Assembly: GCA_947652605.1 (NCBI GenBank)
Contig: OX393583.1
Coordinates: forward strand, 10,643,222 to 10,707,221
DNA length: 64,000 bases
Direction of reading: 5' to 3'
From: Elmis aenea
Lineage: Eukaryota > Arthropoda > Insecta > Coleoptera > Elmidae
The notes beneath the pieces are model-generated. The model was given only the letters and a program-made list of their open reading frames with translations. It did not search any database and was not told where the DNA came from. The translations under genes were made by a program, and so were the position numbers. Positions 19,526 through 32,782 of this stretch are shown here, piece by piece (position 1 is the stretch's first letter; the number at the start of each line of letters is the position of its first letter).

Positions 19526-22489
19526 AGTGGTTGGGTTGCGACTTAGAAGAGGGTAGCGCTGATTTTATTTTATGTAGTAAAAAAGCACAAAGAACGCTGG
19601 TGTTAAAATACGTGTTAATTTCTAAAACTAGGCAACACCAGCGCCAACTATGCTGCGATTTTGCCTAGTTCTTGGGTTAACGTGGTTTAACCTCGGGATT
19701 AATCCCAAGTTCAAATTTTATGCAATCGGACCATTTTGAGATTGAATTGATTTGCAAAATATTATTTTTTTTTGTTTCAACATGGATTTGTTTTCTTATA
19801 ACTTTTACAAATTGTGGCTAATATTAGATAATAAAAACTATGGATTTGTTAATACCATAATTTTGAAGTTAAATTTTTGTCGGATCGCAAAAATGTGTTT
19901 AATTGGAAATTTGGTTGCGACAAAAAAGGTAAGAACCGCTGTTTTAAAACATATGCTTCATGGTTTTGACACCCTGTATAATTAAGTTTAGTGAAACATC
20001 GTGTGCACTATTATATTTGTAATTAAATTCTTAAATGATTCGCACAATTATAAAATTGATGAGTATATTTTTCGGTAGGTACACTTTGCGCACAAAAACT
20101 TTCAGTTTATACATAGACACAAAAATGTTCTTAACAACACAAGTGCTGGGATCGAGTGGGACAGAATAGGCGGAGCCTCTATTGACATACGATGAAACAG
20201 GAAGTGTTCCTCTCGTTCAGAAATTTTAAAAAAGCATGGATTTATAACCCAACCAACCTTTTACTATTTATTAATAATCAATCTCGTTGGCTTTGAAAAC
20301 AATTGCGATCGTTTAAAAAGAAAACACAAAACAACGTTACTGTTCGTTTTTTAAATGCACAGACTGAATTTTTAAGTTACTTAAACTAGTTATAGTGTAT
20401 GAATTCGGAACAATTGAAAGTGCATACGTCTTGCAATTGTTCGTTTTAAAATTCATGAACTGCAATTAGCGTTCATACGCGACCCGAGCGATTGGGATGC
20501 GTAACATAATTAGAATATTACTAAAACTATTTCGAACAATGGCAGAACCCGCTCAAAAAAATGATGGCACAGACTAAAGAAATGCATAAGTCCATTTTAT
20601 ATACAAGCATACATTTATACAGTACCAGTTCGTCTCTCTTCAGTGCATAAGTAAGTGCACTTCGGTGCATTTATCTCGCTTGTCCTTATGCAATTCGCTG
20701 CCCCCACTATTTGCAAGCCGCCTTCGATTCTAAGTGCAGCTTTCTTACTACTAAGATGCTCAACTGTTTCTGAAACTTAAATCATAGATATGTATGATAA
20801 AATGTCCGTTAGATTCTTAATTAACATACGTAATACGTACAAAAAAAATCGCATCTAACACATATTTTAATGTTTTGTGCAATTTCAGTGTGTCCCCGTC
20901 CAAAATATAGATAATAGTGACTTGTTTGAGGTTATAGTGTGTGTAAATGTGCGGGATGAATTGAAACAACGCTCTTAATTGGTTAGTGATAATTAAAGTA
21001 AGATATTTAAGTACAGATAAAGCTTCTAGATTAATTAATCGACTCATTTATTTCCTGTACTCGCTTATTTTAACAAAAAAAAAAAAAACGCTTTAAATAT
21101 CCTTTTAACTAACAAATCCTACAAGAAGGCGCGTAATCGTTTGTTTAAACAAATTGCATTTGTTTTAAAATAATCGCTAGTGTTTGATCAATTTTATGTG
21201 GAAATTTGTTATTTTAATGAGCTAGATGTGCAAAACTCAAATAAATACTTCAATATTCGCGTGTTATTTGCGAAATAATCAATAAAACCTGCATGCATTT
21301 GCATAAGTTGTCTATGGAAATTTTTACTTACAGGAAAAAAATCTATAAAAATGGCTTCTGCAAATATTAGATCAGGCAATTCGTGCGGTGCTGATAAAAA
21401 TAGACTGTTTGCTCGGCCATCTTGATTTTTATATTAATGAAAAATTTTTGCTAGAACGTTTTTTTAAATGAAACCGACGAAATTCGGGCAAATTGGCGGG
21501 GCTCGGGGGCACGACAATGATTTTTTGCGTTGATTATTGGGCGAAGAATCGGTTACTATCGGGAAATCATTGATGGAATTTTTAATCGAACGCTGGATTT
21601 TTTTGCTGTGTATAGTTGGCACGCAACGAAATTCTTTATTTTTAGAAGTCTTTTGTTGAAAATTCACCATTCTGTTCTCGGGGTGTGTCCGAATTTAACT
21701 CGATTTTTTTTTACGAAACTTGATAAGCTCAAGTAAGTGCAAGATTAATGCGAATATTGTGTAGTATAAATTATTTAGGCAAAGTTTCGAAACCGATTTT
21801 TTTGTTGTTTGATTGGGAAAAGAATCCACACTTAAGCACAAGTTTTTAAAATGGTTTCTTAAATTTTGTTTATACAGTCCTGAGCGACAATGGAAAAAGC
21901 TGCAATTTTGTTAAACCCATGTTTGCGTCTAATAAAAGACTTTGCATCCTTGCAACTTTAGTTTTCTGTGTTTTATAAATTGGTGTTAATTTTAAAACAG
22001 CCTTGAATTGATCTGTTAGGCTGGCACTTCGATTATTTGAGCCTGTTCCGAAGGAATTATTTGAGAAAACGGCGCTCTGTAGCGATAAATGTGCCAAAAT
22101 TTGATCGACAAAAGCGTTTGTCTGCAAAAATTTCGTTAAACAATAACAGAAAAAAATCGTTTTGTTATCAAAACCTATTTCCTTAATCTAGTAAAATGGG
22201 GTAATTTTTTCGAAGCGTTATCAGTTATGATGATAAACTGGTTTCAAGTTCAGATGTAGCATTTTTATGCTCTATTAGATCTGTGTGAAAAAACGATTTT
22301 TAGTTTTATTTCTGTGGAGGTGCAGTTAAGGAGATCAGTTTTTAAAATTTCTCCTATTGTTTGGATTTTTGCCAAAGGTATGATAGATTCAGTATTCGTT
22401 CGCTTTGCGTAGTGTTGTATTGCGTTTATCTACTCGATTTTTTTTTGTTTTATCTCCTTTATAGTCTGTCTGGCAGGTCATGGTAGTTT
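19526..22489. other. Mostly unique sequence, no gene called
   Basis: At 19590-19645 there is a short inverted repeat (cgctggtgtt / aacaccagcg). At 19783 an ATG in good context opens 49 codons, ending at a donor-like AAG|gtaaga (19929/19930), but there is no matching acceptor or known domain. A lone inverted Tc1-like end (caccctgta) lies at 19970-19978. At 21352 a 24-codon ATG frame follows an acceptor-like tttttacttacag. None is strong enough to call. Confidence 0.35.
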
Positions 22490-24500
22490 GCCGATTTTTA
22501 AAGTTATGGTAAATATAAATAACACCTGAACGTGTTTATTTTGCGTTCGTTGTTTTTCTGTTAGGAAATTTACCGTCAAATTAAACACTTAAGCATGTAA
22601 ATCTGCACATCTGTGGACTTTTTAAGTGTTTGAGACACTGTTATATCTATTAGTAAACGTTCTTTTGAGCTACAGTACAATATTTTAGGGAAAAAAAAAA
22701 TACGGAGATATTTAAAAAAAAAACATTTTGCGTTAGTAAAAGTGTTGGAATTATTTTTATTCTGAGTATTTAACGTTAAAAACTTTTACGTCAAAAAAAA
22801 AAACTAAAAAAAAAAACTAAAAAAAAAAACAGCTAAATCCTATTCTGTTAGAAAAAGTCATGATTTTTTGGCTAATAAAATTTGTAAATGTAATTTTGTA
22901 CTGTGTATTTTTAACCATTAATTCCAGTAACGTTAGTGTTTTGTTTAAATAAAAGTATAAACTTTAAAACTTATGCAAACATAAGACGTTTTAGCGATAA
23001 AACGGAGTTTTTTTGCCAAAAAAATGCAAAATTTAAATATTTTTTTTGTATGTTAGTGTATCCGTTTTTTACGTAACAGTAAAATTATTTTTTACCTACC
23101 TACATGAAATGGAAAGTTCAATAATTGAGACGAATAGTGCATATTACATTTTTGTAATTAGATTTTGCTTTAAAAAACTTATTATTAATCTCATTTGTCA
23201 GTCATAATTTTTTGTTTAAGTCACATTTGTTACTTAAAACATGAAATGAAGAGCTAAACAATAAAGTCAAATTAAAAATATTAAATGCTTTTGTTAGATT
23301 TGGCTGTAAAAAAAACTTATTTGTCTATGTTTAAACTTTTGCTTAAGTTACAGTAGAATTCCATGCCTGTAAACCAAATACTTTAAGTAATTCGGGTACA
23401 AAGGAAATATTTTTTCTAAAAACACTGATTTTTAGATTTTCTTAAACTAACTGAAACTTGTGTCGTTTGTCAGTATATAATTCTTTTTAAAGTTTTGCCA
23501 TACGTGCTAAATTAACGAAGTGTGTTATGTTACATACTTTAGTGCAAATAAAAGGTGATTAGTTAAGAAAAGCATCTTTTAAAGTTTTTGCGTGATTAAA
23601 AACGTTACTTTTCATTGTGTTTTGCCAGCGTATATAACCTTTTTATAAATTTACAGTAAATTTCTTGTCAGTTAACGAAATAACTTGGATAATTTTGGTT
23701 AATAAGCGATATTTTGTTTTAATAAAACTATCAATAAGATTTTTTTATGGCAAACCGATTGTAGTAGTTTTTTATTTTGCCTGTTTGTGAAAGTTTTTTG
23801 TTAAGTTACGGTAAATTCTTTGATAATTAATGAAACATCTTAAGCAATTTGGGCAAGTATAAGGTGTTTTGTTAAAAAAAACGTGTTTTTTAGGTTTTGC
23901 GTAAATCAAACGGTTGAATTAATTTTGGTTTTGTGTATGCACTACAGCGTTTTTGTGTTTTGGTAAAATTCTGCCTCGTTAAACGTAATTAGTTTAATTA
24001 TTTCGACAAAAAATAAGAGATAGGTATTATGTAAAAAAAAAATATTTTACATTTTACTCCAAGAAAACTGTTATATTTAATTGTTTTGGCTAAATATAAT
24101 GATTATTTTTAGAGTAGGTAACTGTTAAATTTCTTTTCAATAAAGAAAACAAATTAAACTGTTTGGCAAATAAGAGATAGGTATTTAGTAAAAGTATAGT
24201 ATTCTCTTGGGATTTTTGGTCAACAAAATTGTAAGACTTAATTTATTTATCAAAAAAAAAAGCTAGTAATCGGTGACTTTTAACATAATATATATAAAAT
24301 AATTAAATTTACATCTTTAATAATTTTAGATTTATGATTCTTTTTTTTTAAAACGTGTCACTTTTAGTAAAATGTTGTAAAGTTCAGATAACAAGTTTTA
24401 TTTTAACTTTATAAAAAAAATTTATATAAAAATCGCTTTTTGCTATTTATTTAAATATATTTTTTTGAACTTTATAACTTATTCGTTGTTAACTCTATGG
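22490..24500 (+). repeat. Degenerate tandem array, about 145-165 bp units
   Basis: Units begin with a phrase like 'ttacagtaaatttc' or 'agttacggtaaattc' at about 22920, 23070, 23342, 23650, 23814, 23958 and 24117. Each continues with an 'acgaaat..ctta..aat' segment, a 'aataaaaggtg' or 'aataagagatagg' segment, then T-rich sequence. The period is roughly 150 bp with strong divergence, so it looks unique at first glance. There is no coding potential. Confidence 0.5.
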
Positions 24501-25560
24501 ACTATGGTTTTATGAAACTTTACTACTAATATGGCTTTGGCAAAATATAAATTTTTTGCATTAAAAATCTTTTTAATTGCTACTTCTTGCATCTATCTAT
24601 TAAAGTAATTATTTACAAAAATCTGTAAACTTTTAGGCAATTTTTTGTAGCCAATAATATTATCAAAGCAAAACAGTTTTGGTAAAAAAGATTTGTTGAA
24701 TATTTTGTGCTACACAAACCTGTTAGAGTATATTTTTTTTACAAAAGTTTGTGTCCATGAATATTTGTTTGTGATTTGCAGCCAAAATACGTTTCACAAT
24801 GAAACTTTTAATTGTATTGTATAAAAACGCACTTGAAGGTGAAAATTTACATGTTGAGTTACCTACGTAAACTATATTTTAAAAAACATATTCAAACAAT
24901 TCTGTGTAAAATGGTTTGGCGGTTTTTAAATAAATAATAACAATTAACAACTAACAAATTCTTTCTGCTGTAAAGAAAACAATCCAAAACAATTGAATGA
25001 TACTGATTTAGCAATATTTTTTTACCCCAATCGATTGTTTTATGATGCTATACGTAAATGAAAAAAAAAAAGGTTTTGAAAAACTATTTTTGGTGATGAC
25101 TAAGAATAATGAGCAGATAGTGTTGTTTTTGTTTAACTGCAAATACTTTTTGTACAATAAAATAGTCAACCAGATTTTTGCATTTGTTATTAGTTTTCTA
25201 CATCTTATGTAACCACAAAAAACAAGTACTTTTCCAAAAATCTGGCTTTGTTTTGCCAAAATATTTTCAGTTATCGTCGCATAATAAACAAGTTTCAGTA
25301 TGCCAAGGCTTGTGTCCAAATATAAAAGTTAATTTTGCATAAAACGATGTGTCATCAACCCAATCAACTAAGGCAGTTGAGAAAAGTCCATTTCATTAAC
25401 TTGAAGATCCGTTAAATCTATGGCGGTTGTATTAAAAATATTACAGAGTTTATTCAACATTTTATTAACGTAACAAAGAGATATTAACTTATTTTTTTGT
25501 TTGATTTTGTGTTATTTCTTGGTTACATCAAATTAGAGAAGCTGGATTTGTTAACGTTAA
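24500..25560. other. Very AT-rich sequence, no gene seen
   Basis: No recognisable gene or repeat partner. The first part may be further decayed units of the preceding array. Confidence 0.3.
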
Positions 25561-25562
25561 CT

Positions 25563-25804
25563 TTAAATAGAAGGCGTAAGAAGTTGTAGTGGAGAATATT
25601 CCAGATTGTCGATATCTTGAAAAATGTAGGAATGGAGCAAAACTACGCAAATCAAGTTTTCTTGAATAACTTTTGTACTATAAAAATTTTCTTTGCAGAT
25701 ATTTGATAAGCATCTAATTTCGCAACTTTGCCCAAATTTAACGGACCTCATAGCTTTTAGATAAGCGAGATCCCCATGCATTTCCTCGAATTTGGGACAC
25801 CCTG
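25563..25804 (-). mobile_element. Solo arm of the 16011 Tc1/mariner-like family
   Basis: On the minus strand it starts CAGGGTGTCCCAAATTCGAG and follows the left arm at 16011 ('gcgaaattagatgcttatca', 'aatatctgcaaagaaaat', 'aagttattcaagaaaa'). No second arm is present. Confidence 0.6.
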
Positions 25805-25810
25805 TATATT

Positions 25811-26175
25811 TCATATCAATTTAAAAAATTTGAAATAATAGGGTCAAAACTGAAATGAACTCAAAAAACATTAGATTTTAAATAAACTCCACCTTCTTAG
25901 CACTAATTTCAATTATTTTATGTAGCAGCAGGGTTCTTTCTTTGTTTTAGTCTACTGTTTCGATCGCCTTTTGTTTTATAGTAGATAATAATAAATATAA
26001 AATATCAATTTCAAAAATGTGAAATAATAGGCTAAAAACCGAAATGAACTCAAAAAATATTAGTTTTTAAATAAACTCCACCTAGTACTAATTTCGTTTG
26101 TTTTATTGAGTAGTAGGATTCTTCCTTTGTTTTATTTTACTATTGCGATCGCCTTTTGTTTTGTATTAATAATAT
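25811..26175 (+). repeat. Tandem duplication, about 190-bp unit
   Basis: Copy 1 (25811-26002) and copy 2 (26003-26175) share 'gaaataatagg', 'cgaaatgaactcaaaaaa', 'aataaactccacc' and 'cgatcgccttttgtttt'. It is a simple two-copy duplication with moderate divergence. Confidence 0.65.
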
Positions 26176-26179
26176 AGCT

Positions 26180-26934
26180 GCTGTTACGATCCTCATATGT
26201 TTTTTAATAGTAATGTAGCCGGCTTTTGTTTTCTAATCGTTCTATGAGTAGGTATCTAATTGTGCAATGTTAATATTTTACACAGAAACCAACTAATCTT
26301 GCGTTTTGAGTTCGTGCTGTGCTGTTAGCGTCATTTTTAACATTTTTAGAACTAGAACTGTTGCCAAAAGCTTCTTTACTAGTAACATTAACAAGAACAT
26401 ATTTGACATCGATATGAATTAGGTACACAACATTTATTTCACACATTATTAAACAAATTGCATGACAATTGTGTGTGTGTGTGTGGAAATATGCGAAATA
26501 AATTTGATTCAAAAGTGCAGCGGTATGTTTTAGGGTTTGTTACTTTTGATGCTAAGTTTACGGGTGATTGTGACCTCAGCCGTACCTCGGCTGCTTGTAA
26601 TTATTTCTTAATTAATGTTTATAGGCATGGATTGTGAATGAAATGACATTGAGCACACAATGTTGTGATGTAAAAGTACCTAATCACTGTTGAAATGCAC
26701 ATAGAATTTTTTCAAATTTTATTTCCTACTTAATAACTTTTAAAGACGTTTAGACAATTAACGTTTTTTTTATTAAACTGAAGTGAAAGATATGCAGAAT
26801 GTCAAAAGAAAGTAATCGAAGTTTTATTTCGATTAACACAAATTAACCTCAAAAAAGTTGGCAAAGAATTAAGTTTTGATCTTCCATTTTGATTTATGAG
26901 GCAAAACTTTTATTTTTTTTACAATTTTTGTACA
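26180..26934. other. Unique sequence with short TG microsatellite
   Basis: A TG run of about 8 units lies near 26469-26485. Nothing else is recognised. Confidence 0.35.
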
Positions 26935-27248
26935 TACAGGGTGATTCAAATCCGAGGGCGACCATGGGAATCTTGCTTATTATAATAGCTAGAGTATACG
27001 TTTACATTTGGCACAGTTGCCAAATTTGGTGTTCAGTAATAATCTGAAGAGAAATTGGAAATATCTCGTACGGTATTCGAGAAAATTAGGAAAAACTGGA
27101 AAATACAATTTTTGAAAATCGTCTAAAACTCCTTTGGAGTTTAAAATATTTTAAATGTTTAAAAACATTGCCGAAGCAACTTTTTAAGCCGAATCGGATG
27201 GTGGCCACAAATGTTTCCTGGATCGATTCGTTTTTGTTTTATGACAAG

Positions 27249-29031
27249 CAGGGTTGAGCAGATTTAAATCAATTGATTTAAATCACGATTTAAATCAAGT
27301 GATTTAAAAAAAAAATCATTGATTTATATCAAGTGATTTTTTAAAAAAAATTATCTATTTAAATCACAGATTATAGGAGTAGATACAAGATAATATTTGT
27401 AATAAAACAAAATTGTATTACTATTAGTAATTAAATACACGAAATGGTGAATAAACCATATCAATTTGCTCTTGTAAAGTAATATTCATTGTGGAAATGC
27501 AATAATTCAAAAAATAAATGACAAGTTTTTGACGTTAGCGAAGTGAACAGTCAGTTTTTTCGATATCCACAGCACTCTATTTGCTTCAATAACGATTAGA
27601 AGAAAAATGTCGAATATCTCGAAAAGTATGAGTTTTGGGTACCTATAGGACATACTTAACAAAATATGAAGCTCTTTTAAAGACGAATTCGATGACATAA
27701 AAAAATACAGGGGTTCGCATTTGAAAAAATCGAGTTACGAGCTTTTGAAAATCATGGAAGTTGCCACCTATTTATAAACACTCCTGTATGTGATTCAAAT
27801 TTTTTCATATCCAGCGAACAGAGAAATTTTTTCTGCATGTCCAATGTCCATACCAAATTAAAACTCTGTACTTCAAAATAACTTCAGGAGAATTTTTTAA
27901 ATAAAGACTTAAAACCTTGAATAATTTAGAAAATTATTTTTTTTTTACAACGCTGTATAAAAACCTGTAGTATTTTATAATGATGCAAAGCTAAAATTAA
28001 GGCGGTCAAAAATATTAAATAAAAAATTGGGTATTGTATTTAAAATATAAAAGTTGCTATTAGTTCCAGAAAGGTGACTCACCCTGTATATTTGAAAATA
28101 TTTTTATTGTGTTGTTTAGAAAAAACTGTATAAAATAGCATTTGAATCAACTTCATATCTCAAGCCGTTTAGCCACAATCGACCGATCCCGCACGAATGA
28201 CTCACCCTGTATATAATTAATTAAACATCACCATTTAGCACTGATTTTTTCAAAATTAATCATTATCAGGGGTTTGGAGCAGTCCAATTTTTTAGTTGCT
28301 TCGCCCAAGCTCCGCTCCGGCATCAAGATGCCTGCTCCAGCTCCGCTCCCGCTCCGCTCCGCGCTCCAAATATTAATAAAATAAGTTCTTTTATTTAAAA
28401 ATTGGTTTTTTAAAACAAAGCTAAAATTTTATATGTGGAAATGGGCCAAAAATTACAATATTTGACCCTAAGAAACAAGTGAAGTTAAATAAATGAACAA
28501 ATTATTGATCTTCAGTTAAAAAAGTTGAAAAAGAAAAAAAAGTTCTTTAAAATTTTTCAAAATTCAAATACAAAATAATGAAAAATAATATTCAGAAAAG
28601 TTACATTATAATAATTTTACTTCAAAAAAATCAAATTTAGTTTATTTATAATTTTATTAAATACTATACCCATGAGAATAATTCATAAAAAAAAAATTGT
28701 AGTTTATAATAGTAAACTGGAGCAGTGGAGCAATCAAAATTATTTGCTCCGGGCTCCGCTCCCGCTCCGGGCAAAAACCCATTGCTCCACTGCTCCGCGC
28801 TCCAGCTCCACGCTCCGCTCCAAACCCCTGATTATATTTCATTTTTCATTTTGACAAAAATTCACCAATGAATTAAATATATTGGATATTAAATATATTA
28901 GCACAAAACAGAAATAGCATGTGAATATGTCACTAAATTCGATAATATGGTACATTTGATTTAAATCAAAAAAATCTGATTTAAATCAAATAAATCGATT
29001 TAAAAAAAAATCATGATTTTTATCCACCCTG
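27249..29031. mobile_element. hAT element with ATTTAAATCA subterminal repeats
   Basis: The ends are CAGGGTTGAGCAGATTTAAA and ...TTTTTATCCACCCTG, with an exact 8-bp duplication atgacaag at 27241-27248 and 29032-29039. Subterminal regions carry many gatttaaatca motifs in both orientations. Internally it contains Tc1/mariner-like pieces (CACCCTGTATA at about 28082 and 28205) and a second hAT MITE (28267-28830). No transposase is recognised. A reverse-oriented sibling without the MITE is at 53767-54984. Confidence 0.9.
28267..28830. mobile_element. hAT-like MITE nested inside hAT element
   Basis: The ends are CAGGGGTTTGGAGCAG and GCTCCAAACCCCTG, of the same family as 18908-19517 but with a short GCTCCG array. 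The sibling host at 53767-54984 lacks it, showing that it inserted after the host family amplified. The flanks atcattat/attatatt are only a partial match to an 8-bp duplication. Confidence 0.8.
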
Positions 29032-29554
29032 ATGACAAGCAACTTAATTTTTTCTTATTGGCGCTATTTTAGCTATTTACATAATCAAATAGCATTTATT
29101 TTTCTGAATTCTTTGATGACAATGAAAGAAAAAGTAATATACCATGTGGGATACATTAATGGATTCAGAAAAATAAATGCTATTTGATTATGTAAATAGC
29201 AAAAATTGCGCCCATAAGAAAAAATAAAGTTGGTTATCATAAAACAAAGATGAATCGACCTGGAATAAATTAGTGATTACTATCCGATGCGGCTTAAAAA
29301 GTTGCTTCAGCAATGTTTAAACACATTTGAAATATTTTATACTCCGAAGGAATTATAAACTTTTTCAAAAATCGTATTTTCCAGTTTTTCCTACTTTTCT
29401 CGGATACCGTTTGAGATATTTCCAATTTCTCTTGGGATTATAAATGAGCACCGAATTTAGAAACTTTGCTTAAGGTATCCAAACCTATTTTATACTCTAG
29501 CTATTATAATAAGCGAGATGCCCATGTTCGCCCCCGTATTTGAATCACCCTGTA

Positions 29555-30177
29555 AATTTTTCCCAGTTTAGAATAACTCGTGTATTTTCTGTGTTTTAAT
29601 ATTGCTGCGGTACTTTTTTTCCAAGCAACGTAAATAACTAGAGTCTGTAAAGAGAAGTGTGCCGTGATTTGAACAGAAGTTATTGAACTGGAACAATTGC
29701 AATCTGACCAATTTGGTTACCGTACACTTATCGTAATAGTCTTCCGTTGTTTAAGCTAATAAGGCATACATAATATAGTATTAAAAATATGTTACAGCTG
29801 TTTTTTGAAATAGATATTTATTTTGGTTTCGGCAGTTTTCATTGCGTTACTGCCCAAACTAATATTTTGAATAAGGATTGCATACCAATAATGTGAAATT
29901 GGTTGCCTAAATTTTCCTCTACTGCTTGTCATGTTAGGTTAAAGTTAGGTTTGATTAGGTTGAGTTGGTACAAAACCTGTTCTTTTACAACTAGCAGTTA
30001 GCCCGTCCTAGGACGGGATTGTCAAGTATGACATAAGTCAACCCGCGTTGCAGATTACTATAATAGCATTACAGATTACTATACTATAATAACATAACCT
30101 CATGATGATTGTCAAGTATGACATAAGTCAACCCGTAGCTATATTCATGCGTCACAGAGTCAGGCTGGACTTTTATA
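29555..30177. other. Unique sequence with a local direct repeat
   Basis: The phrase 'attgtcaagtatgacataag' followed by 'tcaacccg' occurs at 30028 and 30108, an 80-bp offset duplication. A perfect 16-bp palindrome cccgtcctaggacggg lies at 30002-30017. No gene seen. Confidence 0.4.
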
Positions 30178-30179
30178 TA

Positions 30180-30501
30180 CAGGGTGTGTATAAATTGACG
30201 GAAGCGCTACACGTGACGATGTTCTTCGTAAAATTCCAAGTCGAAAATCTTGATACAAAAATGTTGTACCATGCTTCCTATGGCCTCAGGAACCATTTAA
30301 AGAAAAAAAAAATTGGCAACATTGCATACATTGATTTGCGTTTGGACATTTTTTTATCAGCAATTTTTACTTAGGTATTTAAAATTTTTGTTCGAACTGA
30401 AATCCTTCAGTTCGTAAACATAGCTGCAAACTTTTTGGTCACGTCTATCACAAACTAGAAATAATTACGAGAAAAACAGAGATGACAGCTAATGACAATG
30501 T
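30180..30501 (+). mobile_element. Truncated copy of the 58201 Tc1/mariner-like MITE
   Basis: It begins TA|CAGGGTGTGTATAAATTGAC and matches the left part of 58201-59740 up to 'atgacagctaatgacaatg', then diverges. It includes the undisturbed TTAA site (ccatttaaagaaaa near 30294-30305) that is occupied by a piggyBac insertion in the 58201 copy. Confidence 0.8.
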
Positions 30502-30701
30502 TTAGGGAAGCTCTTACAGTCTTACAGAACAGCTAAACATTTTAAATATTGTCGTTGCTTCGTCGTCTGTTGATTATAATTAATGAATTATTTCCTTTAA
30601 AAATTAATTGAGGGAGCCACTGGCAAAAAACAAAAGTTTCAAAGCCGGTCTAGATTTTTTTACAAAAGAATTGTTCACAAGACAATAATTTTTATTATAT
30701 A

Positions 30702-31327
30702 CAGGGTGTGTAAAAATTGGCGGAAGCGCTACACGTGGCGATGTTCTTCGTAAAATTCCAAGTCGAAAATCTTAACACGAAAATGTTGTACCATGCTTGC
30801 TGTGTCTGCAAGAGGTCCTCAAAGTTTTGACATTTAGTCCTTTAATAGGCGTTATTATTTAATACTTGCAAATGAAAAAGCTGCAATTTGGAATAAAAAT
30901 AAATTTCGAATAGTATTTTTTCCTAGATATTGTGTTCTTCCTTTTAAAAATTGGTGTTGAAAATATGTAAATCACTGATTTGAATGAAAATAATACATAT
31001 GGCAACATTTTCATTAGCTGTCATCTCTGTTTTTCTCGTAATTATTTCTAGTTTGTGTTTTACGATACCCAAAAGTTTGCAGCTATGTTTACGAACTGAA
31101 GGCTTTCAGTTCGAACAAAAATTGTAAATACCTAAGTAAAAATTGCTGATAAAAAAATGTCCAAACGCAAATCAATGTATGCAATGTTACCAATATTTTT
31201 TTTCTTGAAATGGTTCCTGAGGCCATAGGAAGCATGGTATAATTTTTTTTTTATCAAGATTTTCGACTTAGAATTTTACGAAGAACATCGCCACGTATAG
31301 CGCTTCCGCCAATTTTTACACACCCTG
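30702..31327 (-). mobile_element. Full-length Tc1/mariner-like MITE (626 bp)
   Basis: The ends TA|CAGGGTGTGTAAAAATTGGC and its reverse complement (ccaatttttacacaccctg|ta) enclose a sequence matching 58201-59740 in reverse orientation, minus the piggyBac insertion. Inverted termini are about 70 bp and the rest is single-copy. No transposase. Confidence 0.85.
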
Positions 31328-31444
31328 TATATAGATATTATTTTTGAAAAATGATGTGTTTGTGTTTATATGGAAAAAAATTTGGTAGGAAAACATATTT
31401 GAAAACTTCTAAAACAAGTACCATTAAAAAAAGTTACTTATAAG

Positions 31445-32484
31445 CAAGGCAAGAAATCAGTTTTTCTTAACAGGTTAAAAAAACCGTTTAACCGTTATTT
31501 TTTGTCTGTGAAAGTGATTTTTAACCGAAACCGTTATTTTTAATAGCAAAAAAACGGTAACCTTGGAGCAAAATAATTAAATACCGTATTTTTTTAAATC
31601 TTTTTTTGATAAAAATTACTAAATCTGTATAAACGCGATTTGTTTACCCGATGTCATTACTGAATGCTGAATTGTACATACACAGGGTGAGTCACGACGG
31701 ACTCAAAAAATATCAATTTAAGGTGAAAAACAGCCTTAATATTTTCGAAAGATAAATAAATGTTCAATAAGTCTGTGTAAAAAAATATAGGGTGTTGTAT
31801 TTAAGACAAATGAGTTATCGATGTTTTAAGTTTCACGAGTTTGACCAAGCGTAAAAAACGCCCTGTATAATTTTAAGAGTGTAGCTGGTGCAAAGTGTTA
31901 AATAATCTATTGTCAATCAAATTTACAAGCGAATTTATTCAGACTTTTTAAAGTTTCTAAATGTTGAAAATTTTTGAAAGTACTGTATTTATATGAAAAT
32001 GCGATTTTCACGAAAATTGTTAACTTTAGACCCATATAACCTTATACATTTTTCGAAGCAAATTTAAAGAGAAATCCAAAAGTTTAAAAATATGAATAAT
32101 CCATGAGAAAAAATATAACTTTGATATGCCACTCTCTTTTGGAGCACCCTGTATGATTGAAAATATTTTTAAAATGTAGCCCTTATTGACTTACATAATC
32201 CAATCGCGACAGAAGTTTGAAAATAAATACCGTTTCGCCATAAAACTCCGTGGCGTCCGTCGTGACTCACCCTGTATATTATTACATTATAAATAGATAA
32301 TGTCTTTTCATACTTTGCAATTCTAATTTAAATAATGTTAAAAACCGGCTTTTCAACCGTCTTATAAGTTAAATCAGTTTTTTTTTTACAGAAAACCGGG
32401 TTTTTACAAAAAAAAAACGCTTTGAAAATAATGTTCTCGATTTCGGTTAACCGTTAATCACATTTTTTTCGGTTTCGAGCCCTG
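31445..32484. mobile_element. hAT element carrying a nested MITE
   Basis: It is flanked by an exact 8-bp duplication cttataag (31437-31444 and 32485-32492). The right end is CGGTTTCGAGCCCTG; the left end (CAAGGCAAGAAATCAG) is a decayed version. AACCG-rich subterminal repeats lie on both sides. Inside is the Tc1/mariner-like element 31683-32274. Confidence 0.75.
31683..32274. mobile_element. Short derivative of the 5401-7680 foldback family
   Basis: It starts CAGGGTGAGTCACGACGGAC and ends with the reverse complement GTCCGTCGTGACTCACCCTG. The interior matches mainly the right arm of 5401-7680, so one arm and the loop have been deleted. Confidence 0.8.
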
Positions 32485-32782
32485 CTTATAAGTAAAAATG
32501 TACATCACATCAAAGAAAACAAGTTTGATAGGAATGGAGAACTTCTAGTTAAGTTAACATTTGTTTAACAACTACTTGTTAATATTTTTCTAGATGATTA
32601 CGTGGCATTAGGTCACGATAGGGCAATCCCCGGCAACCAATCGGTGCTAATAATTTTAATTGTGCTTATTTGGTCTTCATACTTAACACCTCGACTAGTT
32701 TGGTTTAAAAAAATAGCGTCAAAACATTTCCAAGCAATGCAACTGGCTTACAAAAAAATTCTTACGACATTCCATTCATATA

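Larger units (their letters stand above)
26937..29552. mobile_element. Foldback Tc1/mariner-like element split by hAT
   Basis: The ends are TA|CAGGGTGATTCAAATCCGAG and the near reverse complement, ending TTTGAATCACCCTG|TA. The original element was about 825 bp with a centre near 29130. The left arm is interrupted at 27249-29031 by a hAT element. The intact right arm (ggttatcataaaacaaa) shows the uninterrupted version of the insertion site. Confidence 0.85.

Noticed and set aside
19783..19929. ATG in good context with 49 codons up to AAG|gtaaga
   Set aside because: No similarity to a known protein and no downstream exon could be matched; kept as a note only.
21352..21426. 24-codon ATG frame after an acceptor-like site
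   Set aside because: Too short, terminates at once, with no partner exon.
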